Shown here: in pieces, positions 1 through 7,800 of the stretch
Numbering within the stretch: the first letter of the stretch is position 1
How the letters are laid out: the number at the start of each line of letters is the position of its first letter
Source of the DNA: Paenibacillus sp. ACRRX
Lineage (GTDB): Bacteria > Bacillota > Bacilli > Paenibacillales > Paenibacillaceae
Assembly: GCF_022346885.1 (NCBI RefSeq)
Contig: NZ_JAKRNK010000001.1
Location: 558,001 to 622,000 of the forward strand
Length of the DNA: 64,000 bases
Direction of reading: 5' to 3'
Notes under the pieces: generated by a model
The model's input: only the letters and a program-made list of their open reading frames with translations
Told to the model about the DNA's origin: nothing
The model's database searches: none
Made by a program: the position numbers and the translations under genes

Positions 1-255
1 CTTCCGAACGTATAGGGTACACAAGGTCCATGTCATGATGAACTGGGCGAAGGCAAATATCCAGGCCCAGCTAATCGGGCCGATCGCAGATTGGTTTAGT
101 ATTGTCGTGTATGAGGTCAATAGAGGAAGCGCCAAATAAAACACCAAAAAAAAGATCGTAGCCGGGATAATAAATCGTTTCTTTTTGTACATTAGAGCTC
201 GAAAATGGGGGGATTGCGCGATGTGTGTATATTCGTGGTCTTGTATTTTTGTCAT
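1..255 (-). CDS. DUF485 family membrane protein (partial, C-terminus cut by window edge)
   Basis: The first 85 codons of a small membrane protein are visible; the 3' end lies outside the window. A basic N-terminal stretch (YKKKRF) is followed by a hydrophobic segment (residues about 36-52) and a second one from about 65, the layout of DUF485 proteins, which are usually about 100 residues and encoded just before a sodium:solute symporter of the acetate/ActP type. That partner would lie to the left and cannot be seen. The ATG at 255 has a GGAGG ribosome site at 264-268. A stop codon of a 23-codon upstream ORF immediately precedes this ATG. Family assignment is from sequence pattern; function in transport is inferred from family context. 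Confidence 0.7.
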   Translation of the reverse strand, partial: MTKIQDHEYTHIAQSPHFRALMYKKKRFIIPATIFFLVFYLALPLLTSYTTILNQSAIGPISWAWIFAFAQFIMTWTLCTLYVRK

Positions 256-327
256 TTATTCAACCTCCGTATCGATCTTATCAATTGCCTGAATATGTAC
301 CCTAAAACTGGCGATAATGCCGAGCAA
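256..327 (-). CDS. Possible 23-codon leader ORF coupled to the DUF485 gene
   Basis: A TTG codon at 327 lies 8 bases after a strong purine-rich Shine-Dalgarno (GGAGG at 336-340 within a longer GGAGGAGG tract). The frame runs 23 codons and ends with TAA at 258-256, directly abutting the ATG of the DUF485 gene. The ribosome site of the DUF485 gene lies inside this small ORF, which is typical of translational coupling. The predicted peptide starts MLGIIASFRV and ends KIDTEVE. I do not recognise it. It may be a real small protein, a leader peptide, or a decayed gene end. Confidence 0.35.
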   Translation of the reverse strand: MLGIIASFRVHIQAIDKIDTEVE

Positions 328-461
328 TCTTCCCACCTCCTCCTGCTCCCCATTGATGGCTCCATATGGAATGTATAATGTTGATTGTGCTATGATGGGA
401 AAGCACGGAATGATTTGAATTTAATAAGACTATATGAACATGTTAATGGGGGAACACCTAT

Positions 462-1178
462 ATGTACCGCATTCTTATCGTAGAAGATGATGACAAGATT
501 GCTTCGATGTTGCAGTCGTCACTTGAAAAATATGATTATGAAGTAAACAGGCCTACGAATTTTAAACTGTTAAAGGAAGAGGTTGTCAAGTTCCAGCCAG
601 ATCTTATTCTGTTGGATATCCATTTGCCATCCTATGATGGGTTTTATTGGTGTCGTCAATTCCGATCGGTAACAAATGCACCTATTATTTTTGTGTCGGC
701 CCGTACAGGTGAGATGGATCAGGTGATGGCAATAGAGAACGGCGGCGATGACTTTATTACGAAGCCATTCCATCTTGACGTGCTGCTTGCAAAGATTAAG
801 GGTGTGCTTCGTCGTTCATACGGCGAGTATGCGGCCAGTGGTTCCGGCAACGGTGAAGAGATTGTCGTCCATGGCCTATCTCTGCATCGGTCCAAGAACA
901 TATTGGAGTGGCAGGGCAAGCGTGTTGATCTCACAAAGAACGAAGCTTTACTGCTGGGCAGCTTGATGGAGCGTGTTGACCATATTGTCTCTCGTGAGAC
1001 ACTGTTGGAGACGCTGTGGGACGACGTTGATTTTGTGGATGATAACACGCTAACCGTAAATGTCACTCGCGTTCGCAAGAAAATGGAAGAGATCGGTGTA
1101 ATGAAAGCTATTGAAACGGTACGTGGCCAAGGATATCGACTGCTCCAGACCTGGACTGAAGACGGTGCGCTTTCATGA
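462..1178 (+). CDS. bceR: BceR-type response regulator (OmpR/PhoB family)
   Basis: A 238-residue DNA-binding response regulator. The receiver domain (about 1-115) has the acidic pocket E8-D9-D10, the phospho-acceptor D52 in LILLDIHLP and the conserved K101 in ITKPF. The winged-helix domain (about 130-230) ends in the typical RGQGYRL motif. The next gene is an intramembrane-sensing kinase, overlapped by 4 bases (ATGA), and a BceAB-type ABC transporter follows, so this regulator most likely controls that transporter in response to antimicrobial peptides such as bacitracin-like compounds. The symbol is by family; the actual inducer is unknown. The start has a GGGGG ribosome site about 10 bases upstream. 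Confidence 0.85.
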   Translation: MYRILIVEDDDKIASMLQSSLEKYDYEVNRPTNFKLLKEEVVKFQPDLILLDIHLPSYDGFYWCRQFRSVTNAPIIFVSARTGEMDQVMAIENGGDDFITKPFHLDVLLAKIKGVLRRSYGEYAASGSGNGEEIVVHGLSLHRSKNILEWQGKRVDLTKNEALLLGSLMERVDHIVSRETLLETLWDDVDFVDDNTLTVNVTRVRKKMEEIGVMKAIETVRGQGYRLLQTWTEDGALS

Positions 1179-2248
1179 CCCTGTGGAAGTACGCGAAGGA
1201 TCGCTCCATCTTGATTTTGGCATGGCTGCTTGCCTTGTTGATGTCGCTGTTCGTCATTTATCTTGACTTGAATATCGGACGTCAGTATATTCGGAGCCCG
1301 AGTCTCGTGTATGTGTTTGTCCTTGGAGTCATTATATTAACACTAGGCATCGTCTATGATTATTTGCGTCAGCGTGATTGGTACAAGGAACTTCATAATG
1401 CTTGGGATAACACGTCAGACAGCGACTTTACCCTTTGTATGCAGAACCCGGTTACCGAAGAACAGAAGCTTATGCACGAGCTGATCAATCGGCAATACGG
1501 TTCATTTATGAACGAGTTGCTTGTGATGAGGCAGCAGCGTGAGCAGCATGTACATTTTACGAATCAATGGGTCCATCATATGAAAACGCCTGTATCCGTC
1601 TTGCATTTATTAACGCAGCAGTCTCCGACGGCGATGAATATCATTGAGACGGAAGATTTGCTGCAAAATGTAAATGAGGAAGTGGAGCGGTTGGCTCGCG
1701 GATTGGAAATGATGCTGACGACGGCCCGCCTGGAGAAGTTCGAACTTGATCTTCACGTATCGCGGATCTCAATTCATCATACAATTCGTCAGGTAATCAA
1801 CCAGAATAAGAAGTCGCTCATTCGCCATCAGATCTTTCCTAAGATTAGTGGGGAAGACATACAGGTGGAGAGCGATGAGAAGTGGCTGCAGTTTATTATT
1901 ACGCAATTAGTGACTAATGCGATCAAATATTCGAAAGATAAGCCTGGGACGAAGTCCTTACAATTTGAGATCGAGCAGGCTTCATACGGCATATTGCTGC
2001 ATGTGAAGGATGAAGGAATTGGGATCGCTGAGCACGACGTTGCACGCGTATTTGATCCTTTCTTTACAGGTGAGAATGGCCGCAAAGAAGGTGATGCGAC
2101 AGGAATGGGACTCTATCTAGTGAAGCAGGTATGTGCTCGCCTAGGACATACGATAACGGTGAACTCTAAGATTCAGGAAGGTACAACGTTTACGATTCGA
2201 TTTGCATCTGATAGCTTGCAGCGCGGTGTCTATGTGGCTCCCAAGTAA
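1175..2248 (+). CDS. bceS: BceS-type intramembrane-sensing histidine kinase
   Basis: A 357-residue kinase with two closely spaced N-terminal membrane helices (about 13-31 and 43-62) and almost no extracellular loop, the hallmark of BceS-like kinases that sense flux through their partner ABC transporter. The H-box reads NQWVHHMKTP with H134 as probable phospho-acceptor. The C-terminal ATPase domain has the N box (TNAIKYS), the G1 box (DEGIGI) and the G2 box (GMGLYLV). It overlaps the response regulator by 4 bases. A Rho-independent terminator lies about 65 bases after its stop, so the ABC genes downstream probably have their own promoter. Confidence 0.87.
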   Translation: MTLWKYAKDRSILILAWLLALLMSLFVIYLDLNIGRQYIRSPSLVYVFVLGVIILTLGIVYDYLRQRDWYKELHNAWDNTSDSDFTLCMQNPVTEEQKLMHELINRQYGSFMNELLVMRQQREQHVHFTNQWVHHMKTPVSVLHLLTQQSPTAMNIIETEDLLQNVNEEVERLARGLEMMLTTARLEKFELDLHVSRISIHHTIRQVINQNKKSLIRHQIFPKISGEDIQVESDEKWLQFIITQLVTNAIKYSKDKPGTKSLQFEIEQASYGILLHVKDEGIGIAEHDVARVFDPFFTGENGRKEGDATGMGLYLVKQVCARLGHTITVNSKIQEGTTFTIRFASDSLQRGVYVAPK

Positions 2249-2314
2249 CCAGAGCAGAACGTTTCTATTGTATTCGGTTGATAATCAAATAATTGTGTGC
2301 ACGTATCAGAAAAG

Positions 2315-2349
2315 CGAACCTGCTCCTCTTAGGAGAAGGTTCGTTTTTT
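2315..2349 (+). terminator. Rho-independent terminator after the bceRS pair
   Basis: CGAACC at 2315-2320 pairs with GGTTCG at 2338-2343, with an inner CTCCT/AGGAG stem, followed by six T residues (2344-2349). It separates the regulatory pair from the ABC genes. Confidence 0.85.
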
Positions 2350-2704
2350 GTGTTAATCTAAACAACAGGCACATCTAGAGGAAGAGGCACCACGAACACT
2401 TAAATAGAACCATGGATATAGTCCCTCCGAGCGTATTTGTGTTAAAATATTGGGGTTATGAACCATATGCAAGATGTTGGCAAAATGAATTAGGAAGTAC
2501 AATGTGAGATGGCTTCCGTCCATCATATTGGATAGATGCTGTATGTATAATGGAAGTACATCATAGAGCGTCTTGTCTGCTTGAACCGGCGGAAAGACGT
2601 TTTTCCTTTTTTAGCTGCAGTATGGATATAATAAGAAGGGTGAGCAGCCTCTTTAAACATGTAAAGCAGTTTTAAATCAGCTCTAAATTATTGGAGGGTA
2701 CAAC
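2350..2704. other. 355-base gap between bceRS and bceAB
   Basis: No convincing gene is present. It should hold the regulated bceAB promoter. TATAAT hexamers occur at 2546-2551 and 2627-2632 without good -35 boxes, as expected for an activator-dependent promoter. A weak hairpin (CGTCTT at 2569-2574 with AAGACG at 2594-2599, then a T-run) could be a second terminator or an attenuator. I could not identify a convincing BceR operator. Confidence 0.4.
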
Positions 2705-3487
2705 ATGGAACCATTGCTGCGTGCAGAACAGATCACGAAAGTATATGGCACACGCGGGAAGATGACCTATACAGCGTTGCAGGATATACATTTACAAGTG
2801 GAAGCAGGGGAGTTTGTCGGTATTATGGGGCCTTCCGGAAGCGGGAAAACGACGCTGCTGAATCTATTAGCCACAATAGACAAGCCAACATCAGGCAATA
2901 TTTATATTAACGGTACGAACCCTTACAAATTAAATAATCGCAAGATTGCCAAATTCCGCAGACATGAACTTGGCTTCGTATTTCAGGACTTTAATTTGAT
3001 TGACACCTTAACGATTAAAGAAAATATTATACTGCCGCTAGCTTTGGATCGCCTGCCGATCAAAGAGATCGAAGCAAGGCTCGAGAGTACAGTCAAATGG
3101 CTTGGTATCGATCATATTCTGGATAGACGCCCCTATGAAATCTCTGGTGGACAGAAGCAGCGTACAGCTATTGCGCGAGCGGTCATTCATCAGCCTTCCC
3201 TGTTGTTAGCCGACGAATTGACAGGTAATTTGGATTCCAAGGCTGCAAAAGACGTGATGAAGGCCTTGCAGGATCTGAACGAGAATTTGAATCGAACAAT
3301 CTTAATTGTCACACATGACCCGTTTGCGGCTAGTTTTTGCAAGCGAATCTTGTTTATTAAGGATGGCAAGCTGTTCACTGAAATTCGCCGAGGCACTAAC
3401 CGTCAAACTTTTTTTCAACAGATATTGGATACTTTAAGTTTATTGGGAGGCAATTTTGATGACATTCCGACGGCTCGCTTTCAGTAA
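2705..3487 (+). CDS. bceA: BceA-type ABC transporter ATP-binding protein
   Basis: A 260-residue ATPase of the MacB/LolD/BceA class. Walker A is GPSGSGKTT (residues 42-50), the signature is SGGQKQR, Walker B is LLLADELTG, and the switch histidine follows in VTHD. It pairs with the large permease encoded next, whose start overlaps the end of this gene by 29 bases. In the family the complex frees lipid II-cycle intermediates from peptide antibiotics such as bacitracin, and also acts as the sensor for the kinase. The ATG has a TTGGAGGG ribosome site. The natural substrate here is not determined. Confidence 0.87.
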   Translation: MEPLLRAEQITKVYGTRGKMTYTALQDIHLQVEAGEFVGIMGPSGSGKTTLLNLLATIDKPTSGNIYINGTNPYKLNNRKIAKFRRHELGFVFQDFNLIDTLTIKENIILPLALDRLPIKEIEARLESTVKWLGIDHILDRRPYEISGGQKQRTAIARAVIHQPSLLLADELTGNLDSKAAKDVMKALQDLNENLNRTILIVTHDPFAASFCKRILFIKDGKLFTEIRRGTNRQTFFQQILDTLSLLGGNFDDIPTARFQ

Positions 3488-5405
3488 TATTCGACAGAGC
3501 TGGCACCGTTATGCAGCTTACTTTTTGAGCTGTGTTTTTTCAGTTACCGTATTTTTTTTGTATTCTTCTTTTATATATCATCCAGATATTGTGAGCGGAA
3601 AAGTAAGCGGTGGAGAGATGATCAGCGGTCTCATTGTAGTATGCCAGTTCATGATTATGATGTTCTCCTTTTTCTTTGTGTTATATTCCAGTTCGGCGTT
3701 CTTACGTTCGCGTAAGAAGGAATTTGGATTGTTTACATTGTTCGGAATGACCAAATGGCAAATGAGGAGAATGGTCATTTATGAAAATATGATTATTTCT
3801 TTGCTTGCGATTGCAAGCGGCATGGCTGCCGGAGCAGTAACGTTAAAGCTTTTTCTAATGGTATTGTCCCATTTGCTGCGGATTGATACACCTTTGCCTT
3901 TTTACATCTCATTATCATCAATTCAAATCACGATCATTGCTTATCTGCTGCTGTTTGCGCTTATTACGCTATTCTCTCTGCGTAAAGTAGGCAAGCTTCA
4001 GATCATTCAACTGATTAAAGCAGAAAACCAGACCAGGAAACCTCCAAGGTTTTCTTGGTTGTTATTTATCGCATCGCTTGTTTTAATTGGTTCGGGGTAT
4101 TACATGGCATTTAATACCGACTTGCTGAATATTGTTGCGAATTTCTTTCCAACGATTGGATTAACGTTTGTTGGTACATATTTTCTGTACACACAAGGGA
4201 GTACAGCTATAGTAAAGCTTCTCTCCTATAACAAGCGGTATTTGTATACCGGAACAAATTTGTTAAACGTTACCCAAGCCACATATCGGATTCGGGATAA
4301 TGCCCGGGTATTATATACGATTACCCTATTAAGTGCGGTGGTGCTAACGGCTTCAGCTACGTTTTTTGTCGTGGATAAAGGGCTGCAGATCAAAGCAGAC
4401 GCGTTTAATCCGTTTCAATTTACGGTAATGCAAATTCATGGGAAAGGCAGTCCTTTGGCTATGAATAAAGTCAAAGATACGGTAGAAAGTCATGGACATC
4501 AGATAACGGCAGCGATCACAGCCAATATCTTGCTAGCATATGTGGAAGACGTATACAGCTTTAATAAGAGCGCAGCGGTGATTGGTGTCACCAAGTATAA
4601 CGAGATTGCGGTAAGTAAGCAGTTTCCAAAAGTCAAACCGATTACTTCAGGAGTCTATTGGATTGATCAAAGTGAGTACATCAAATATACAGACAGCTCT
4701 TATCGGAAGTCGGCTGCGCTCGATAAAGTGACCATTAAAGTTGAGGGTATGTCGCAGTCCTATACAGCAAAGGTGATTGAACGAAGAGAGCAGGTTGTGA
4801 TGACGCCTTCGTATACAGCTAATTTATTGTTTGTTGTTCCTGATAATGTGATGTTAAAGCTGCAGTCCACAGCTCCCGCTGAGGAGAAGAGGATCATTTA
4901 TAATATTGATTGGACAGACGGGAACGAAGCCCTGCCTTTAGTCCAAGATTTGAAGAAGCAGCTTGCTGCTGATTCACAGCACTTTGTATCCAATCGCATC
5001 GAAGATCGCAACGAGCTTAGCCAGACAACTTCGCTCATCTTTTTTATTGGTATTTTTATTAGTCTGCTGTTCTTTATCGCAAGCGGCAGTATTATTTACT
5101 TTAAGTTATTCAGCGATCTACAAGAAGATCAAGCCTATTTCCGATCTTTAACGCGTATAGGTTTATCTTTAAGTGAGATTCGCCGTGTAGTAAATGTTCA
5201 AGTGGGATTGGTATTTTTCTTGCCCTGTGTAGTAGGAAGTGTCCATACGATGTTTGCAATGAAGACTCTAAGTAATTTGCTGTTAGAAAATATAATGGGT
5301 TATGCGTCTACCATTGTTTGCGCATTCATTGTGATGCAGTTCATATACTTTTTAGCAGCAAGACGAACCTATTTGAAGAAAATAATGCAGGAAATCGTCA
5401 TTTAG
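3459..5405 (+). CDS. bceB: BceB-type ABC transporter permease
   Basis: A 648-residue integral membrane protein with the BceB layout: one N-terminal helix, two FtsX-like groups of helices, a large extracellular domain (about residues 320-510) between helices 7 and 8, and the last helices at about 520-645. The motif RKKEFGLFTLFGMTKWQ in the first cytoplasmic loop is typical of this family. Start: ATG at 3459 with GGGAGG at 3445-3450; a TTG three bases earlier is less likely. It overlaps bceA, so the two are translationally coupled. Resistance to cell-wall-active peptides is a family-based inference. Confidence 0.87.
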   Translation: MTFRRLAFSNIRQSWHRYAAYFLSCVFSVTVFFLYSSFIYHPDIVSGKVSGGEMISGLIVVCQFMIMMFSFFFVLYSSSAFLRSRKKEFGLFTLFGMTKWQMRRMVIYENMIISLLAIASGMAAGAVTLKLFLMVLSHLLRIDTPLPFYISLSSIQITIIAYLLLFALITLFSLRKVGKLQIIQLIKAENQTRKPPRFSWLLFIASLVLIGSGYYMAFNTDLLNIVANFFPTIGLTFVGTYFLYTQGSTAIVKLLSYNKRYLYTGTNLLNVTQATYRIRDNARVLYTITLLSAVVLTASATFFVVDKGLQIKADAFNPFQFTVMQIHGKGSPLAMNKVKDTVESHGHQITAAITANILLAYVEDVYSFNKSAAVIGVTKYNEIAVSKQFPKVKPITSGVYWIDQSEYIKYTDSSYRKSAALDKVTIKVEGMSQSYTAKVIERREQVVMTPSYTANLLFVVPDNVMLKLQSTAPAEEKRIIYNIDWTDGNEALPLVQDLKKQLAADSQHFVSNRIEDRNELSQTTSLIFFIGIFISLLFFIASGSIIYFKLFSDLQEDQAYFRSLTRIGLSLSEIRRVVNVQVGLVFFLPCVVGSVHTMFAMKTLSNLLLENIMGYASTIVCAFIVMQFIYFLAARRTYLKKIMQEIVI

Positions 5406-5455
5406 GTCCAAATGGTTAAGTTATCATCCAATAGCCACACTTTGTTGACATTTTG

Positions 5456-5474
5456 AACGGTTATCGCCGTTTTG
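5456..5474 (+). terminator. Weak hairpin after bceB
   Basis: AACGG (5456-5460) and CCGTT (5467-5471) can form a 5-bp stem followed by a short T-rich stretch. It is marginal as a terminator. Nothing else in 5406-5560 is clear; a TTGACA at 5445-5450 lacks a matching -10 box. Confidence 0.3.
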
Positions 5475-5571
5475 TTACGGATTTGATACTTTTATCTTTG
5501 TATATTCGTGCATAATAACTGATGAAGGTAGATGCCCGTCGAAGAGGAATGCAAGAAAGTGAGTGGACAGA

Positions 5572-6309
5572 ATGAACAATCAACGATTACGCATCGGCAG
5601 ATCCGGAATTCTTCTCGTGATCGCGCTGCTGCTTATTGCGGGGTGTGCGTCGGTTCAGAAAGAACAGCCACTTATGAGGCAGTCAGCTCCCGCGGTATCT
5701 GACACAGCTGTATCCGTCAAGATTGAAGGTGGAACGTATGTCCCTAATTTATCAGAGCGGTTGCAGATTGAATGGCACAATGGATTACAAGTGAGCGAAG
5801 CCCTTAAAGCAACAGGCACGATTAAGCTGAAAGAAGACGGATCTGGTGTTGCTTCAGTAGGGGACGCATCATTGGACCCTAATATGTCATGGGGTATTTA
5901 TTTAAATGAAACGGAACTTCGCACGACGGCAGATTTGTCTGCTGAGTTAAATAACGACGATAAGATACTCATTTTCGTGAAAGAGCTTGATGTAGATACA
6001 AGCAGTGTGCCGATGCCAAGTATTGACTTGAGTATAGACGGCGGCAAGCTTGCTCCGCATTTAACGAATACGTATGCGATTCCGTGGCAGGAGAACTGCA
6101 CACTGGCTGATATATTTGAACAATTCGGGCACATAAGAATGGCAGAGAACGGCACCGAGATTAAGCAAATAGGCGACAAGCCACTGCCTAAAGACACGGT
6201 TGCGCGTGTAAAGGTAAATAACAAAGTAATACCTTCAGATCAGATGCTTACTTTTCTGATTCAATCCGATGATCATATTGAGATCGATATTGATAACAAG
6301 ACCCCATAA
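5572..6309 (+). CDS. Lipoprotein with two tandem homologous domains, function unknown
   Basis: An exported lipoprotein of about 245 residues. A basic N-terminus and a hydrophobic stretch lead to a lipobox LLIAGC, giving lipidation at that Cys. The mature part is an internal duplication. Repeat 1 (about residues 47-140) begins VSVKIEGGTYVPNLSERL and repeat 2 (about 148-245) begins IDLSIDGGKLAPHLTNTY; both then share W-x-N/E-x-C/L, a short helix, IxxxEDGSG/MAENGTE, and an end rich in DD(K/H)I. This recalls small beta-grasp domains such as DUF4430, but I cannot confirm it. An in-frame GTG at 5563 is an alternative start; the ATG at 5572 sits well after AAAGTGAG. It appears to be a single-gene unit with its own terminator. 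Confidence 0.65.
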   Translation: MNNQRLRIGRSGILLVIALLLIAGCASVQKEQPLMRQSAPAVSDTAVSVKIEGGTYVPNLSERLQIEWHNGLQVSEALKATGTIKLKEDGSGVASVGDASLDPNMSWGIYLNETELRTTADLSAELNNDDKILIFVKELDVDTSSVPMPSIDLSIDGGKLAPHLTNTYAIPWQENCTLADIFEQFGHIRMAENGTEIKQIGDKPLPKDTVARVKVNNKVIPSDQMLTFLIQSDDHIEIDIDNKTP

Positions 6310-6310
6310 G

Positions 6311-6360
6311 AAGCCTTGCTCCTTAGCAGCTGAACAAGCTGTGTGAGGACAAGGCTTTTG
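6311..6360 (+). terminator. Terminator after the duplicated-domain lipoprotein
   Basis: AAGCCTTG (6311-6318) pairs with CAAGGCTT (6350-6357), with an inner AGC/GCT stem, followed by TTTTG. Confidence 0.75.
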
Positions 6361-6423
6361 TTATGGAAGTATGCTCTCACTACTGCATAACATACGAAGT
6401 AAGGCATAGATGCGGCCAACGGC

Positions 6424-6462
6424 AAAAAATCGCGCTGCAAGGTGACCGTTTGCAGCGCGATT
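6424..6462 (-). terminator. Terminator of fnr
   Basis: On the minus strand a 13-bp stem (AATCGCGCTGCAA against TTGCAGCGCGATT, 6450-6462 with 6428-6440) is followed by a run of T residues (complement of 6424-6429). Confidence 0.85.
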
Positions 6463-6526
6463 ATGTCATAGCTAGAGAGGAGGTGTAGCAGTGGAGGGTG
6501 ATTGAACCAAATTGTTTCCGGTATCT

Positions 6527-7237
6527 CTAAATTCGGCAGATTTCCTTTGGACACATTTCACAATGACATACATCCTGCAGATGCTCCAATTCACGTATTA
6601 CGATCATGCCATTGTCATATTCCAAGACGCCTTTCTTGCGCAGGTCGCTCAGCATCCGGTTTACACTTTCACGAGTTGCGCCTATCATGTTGGAGAGGTC
6701 TGTATGGGTTATCTTTTTATTAATAAGTTTCCCGCCATCTTCCAGTTCTTGACCGTACGTGTTCGATAACCGAATCAATGTAGAGCATAGTGCGCCTGGC
6801 TTACCATACATCATCAAATCGCGGAATTTCGTCTGCGTCAAGCGGTGGTGAATTCCCATCCACTTCATAAAATCTATTGAGAAGTCGCAATGCTGACAGA
6901 TTAGCACCTCCAGATCACGCTGCTCGATCAGGCCAACTTCACCTTCTTCAATGACTTCAGCAGTAAAGCTGTGCTTTGTACTGTGGAAAGGATCGACTTG
7001 ACCGACAAGATCTCCGGCTTGATACATATATAAAATAAGTTCTTTACCTTCATCCGTTGATTTGGTAACTTTGACACGTCCGCTCTTCAACATAAACAAC
7101 TTGTCTGCCGTGTCGCCTTCCCAAAATAGGTGAGAGCCTTCGGGGTACGTGCGATCCTTTGCTATGGAAAGGATACGTTCTCGGTTCTGATCCGAGAAAC
7201 AAGTAATATTTGAATTGTCTCCGTATTGTTCGCTCAT
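6527..7237 (-). CDS. fnr: Fnr, oxygen-responsive Crp/Fnr-family regulator with C-terminal Fe-S cluster
   Basis: A 236-residue regulator with an N-terminal cyclic-nucleotide-like beta-roll (about 20-135), a dimerisation helix and a C-terminal winged helix containing TDLSNMIGATRESVNRML as recognition region. The protein ends CHCEMCPKEICRI; C226-x2-C229-x4-C234 matches the C-terminal 4Fe-4S ligands of Bacillus Fnr and differs from the N-terminal cluster of the E. coli protein. The chosen ATG (7237) has GGAG 8 bases upstream; an in-frame TTG at 7261 lies inside the ribosome site region. A near-consensus Fnr box lies upstream at 7317-7332, suggesting autoregulation, and adjacent adhE and pfl genes are the obvious targets. 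Confidence 0.88.
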   Translation of the reverse strand: MSEQYGDNSNITCFSDQNRERILSIAKDRTYPEGSHLFWEGDTADKLFMLKSGRVKVTKSTDEGKELILYMYQAGDLVGQVDPFHSTKHSFTAEVIEEGEVGLIEQRDLEVLICQHCDFSIDFMKWMGIHHRLTQTKFRDLMMYGKPGALCSTLIRLSNTYGQELEDGGKLINKKITHTDLSNMIGATRESVNRMLSDLRKKGVLEYDNGMIVIRELEHLQDVCHCEMCPKEICRI

Positions 7238-7316
7238 ATGTTCCACTCCGTTCTCCTCCAATAGGTCTCTAGGCTCATGGTATTAGATTTAGCTGTTAAC
7301 TACCTCATAGAAACCT

Positions 7317-7332
7317 TGTGACTTGTTTCACT
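7317..7332 (-). promoter_or_regulatory. Fnr-like operator upstream of fnr
   Basis: TGTGA-N6-TCACT, nine of ten defined positions of the Fnr/Crp palindrome TGTGA-N6-TCACA. It lies about 80 bases upstream of the fnr start codon, consistent with autoactivation. It also resembles a Rex box (TTGTGA...TTCAC). Confidence 0.6.
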
Positions 7333-7687
7333 ATTTAATACGTTACTTATATATTGGACGTTCCAGTGATTATTGTCAATTTAATTTATAATTTAAATGA
7401 ATTTATGAGAACAATTGTTGAACATTGTGCATATATAGTGAAGTTTTTCGTTTTGATGCAGCATGCTGACTATAAATATGCCCACTGTGAGTGTGAAATA
7501 CCCAAAACAAATCTATCCAACAATGGGGCATACCTTGTATTGTATAACATCGGCCAATCTGTTAAACAGGTGCAGTGGATGCGTTTTTATACAATATTAA
7601 AAGCACGCCAACAAAGTTATTTAAAAATGTTTTTACTACGTGAAAAAAATCACTTGATATTTACAGAACTTCGTATTATGATTGAGT
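7333..7687. other. AT-rich gap between fnr and adhE
   Basis: About 355 bases of AT-rich sequence with no supported gene. An open frame at 7354-7692 starts with TTG, lacks a ribosome site and has unconvincing composition. The flanks carry the fnr and adhE operators. Confidence 0.5.
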
Positions 7688-7703
7688 TGTGAAATGATTC
7701 ACA
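7688..7703. promoter_or_regulatory. Perfect Fnr box, also Rex-like, upstream of adhE
   Basis: TGTGA-AATGAT-TCACA is a perfect Fnr palindrome. With one more base on each side it reads TTGTGAAATGATTCACAT, which also matches the Rex consensus TTGTGAA-N4-TTCACAA at all but the last base. Its centre is about 62 bases before the start site expected from the TATAAT at 7747-7752, the class I activator position. No -35 box is evident. Confidence 0.75.
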
Positions 7704-7746
7704 TAATAAATTTTAGATCTGACACCCTGATCCAAGAGATAACAGG

Positions 7747-7752
7747 TATAAT
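7747..7752 (+). promoter_or_regulatory. -10 box of adhE promoter
   Basis: TATAAT, 49 bases before the start codon. There is no -35 hexamer at normal spacing, consistent with dependence on the activator bound at 7688-7703. Confidence 0.55.
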
Positions 7753-7800
7753 AGAACGGAGATCGGTGTTTGGTAAATATACCCTTACTGGAGGCGGAGA

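Noticed and set aside
7354-7692. 112-codon open frame between fnr and adhE
   Set aside because: TTG start, no ribosome site, composition of AT-rich non-coding DNA, and its end overlaps the adhE operator.
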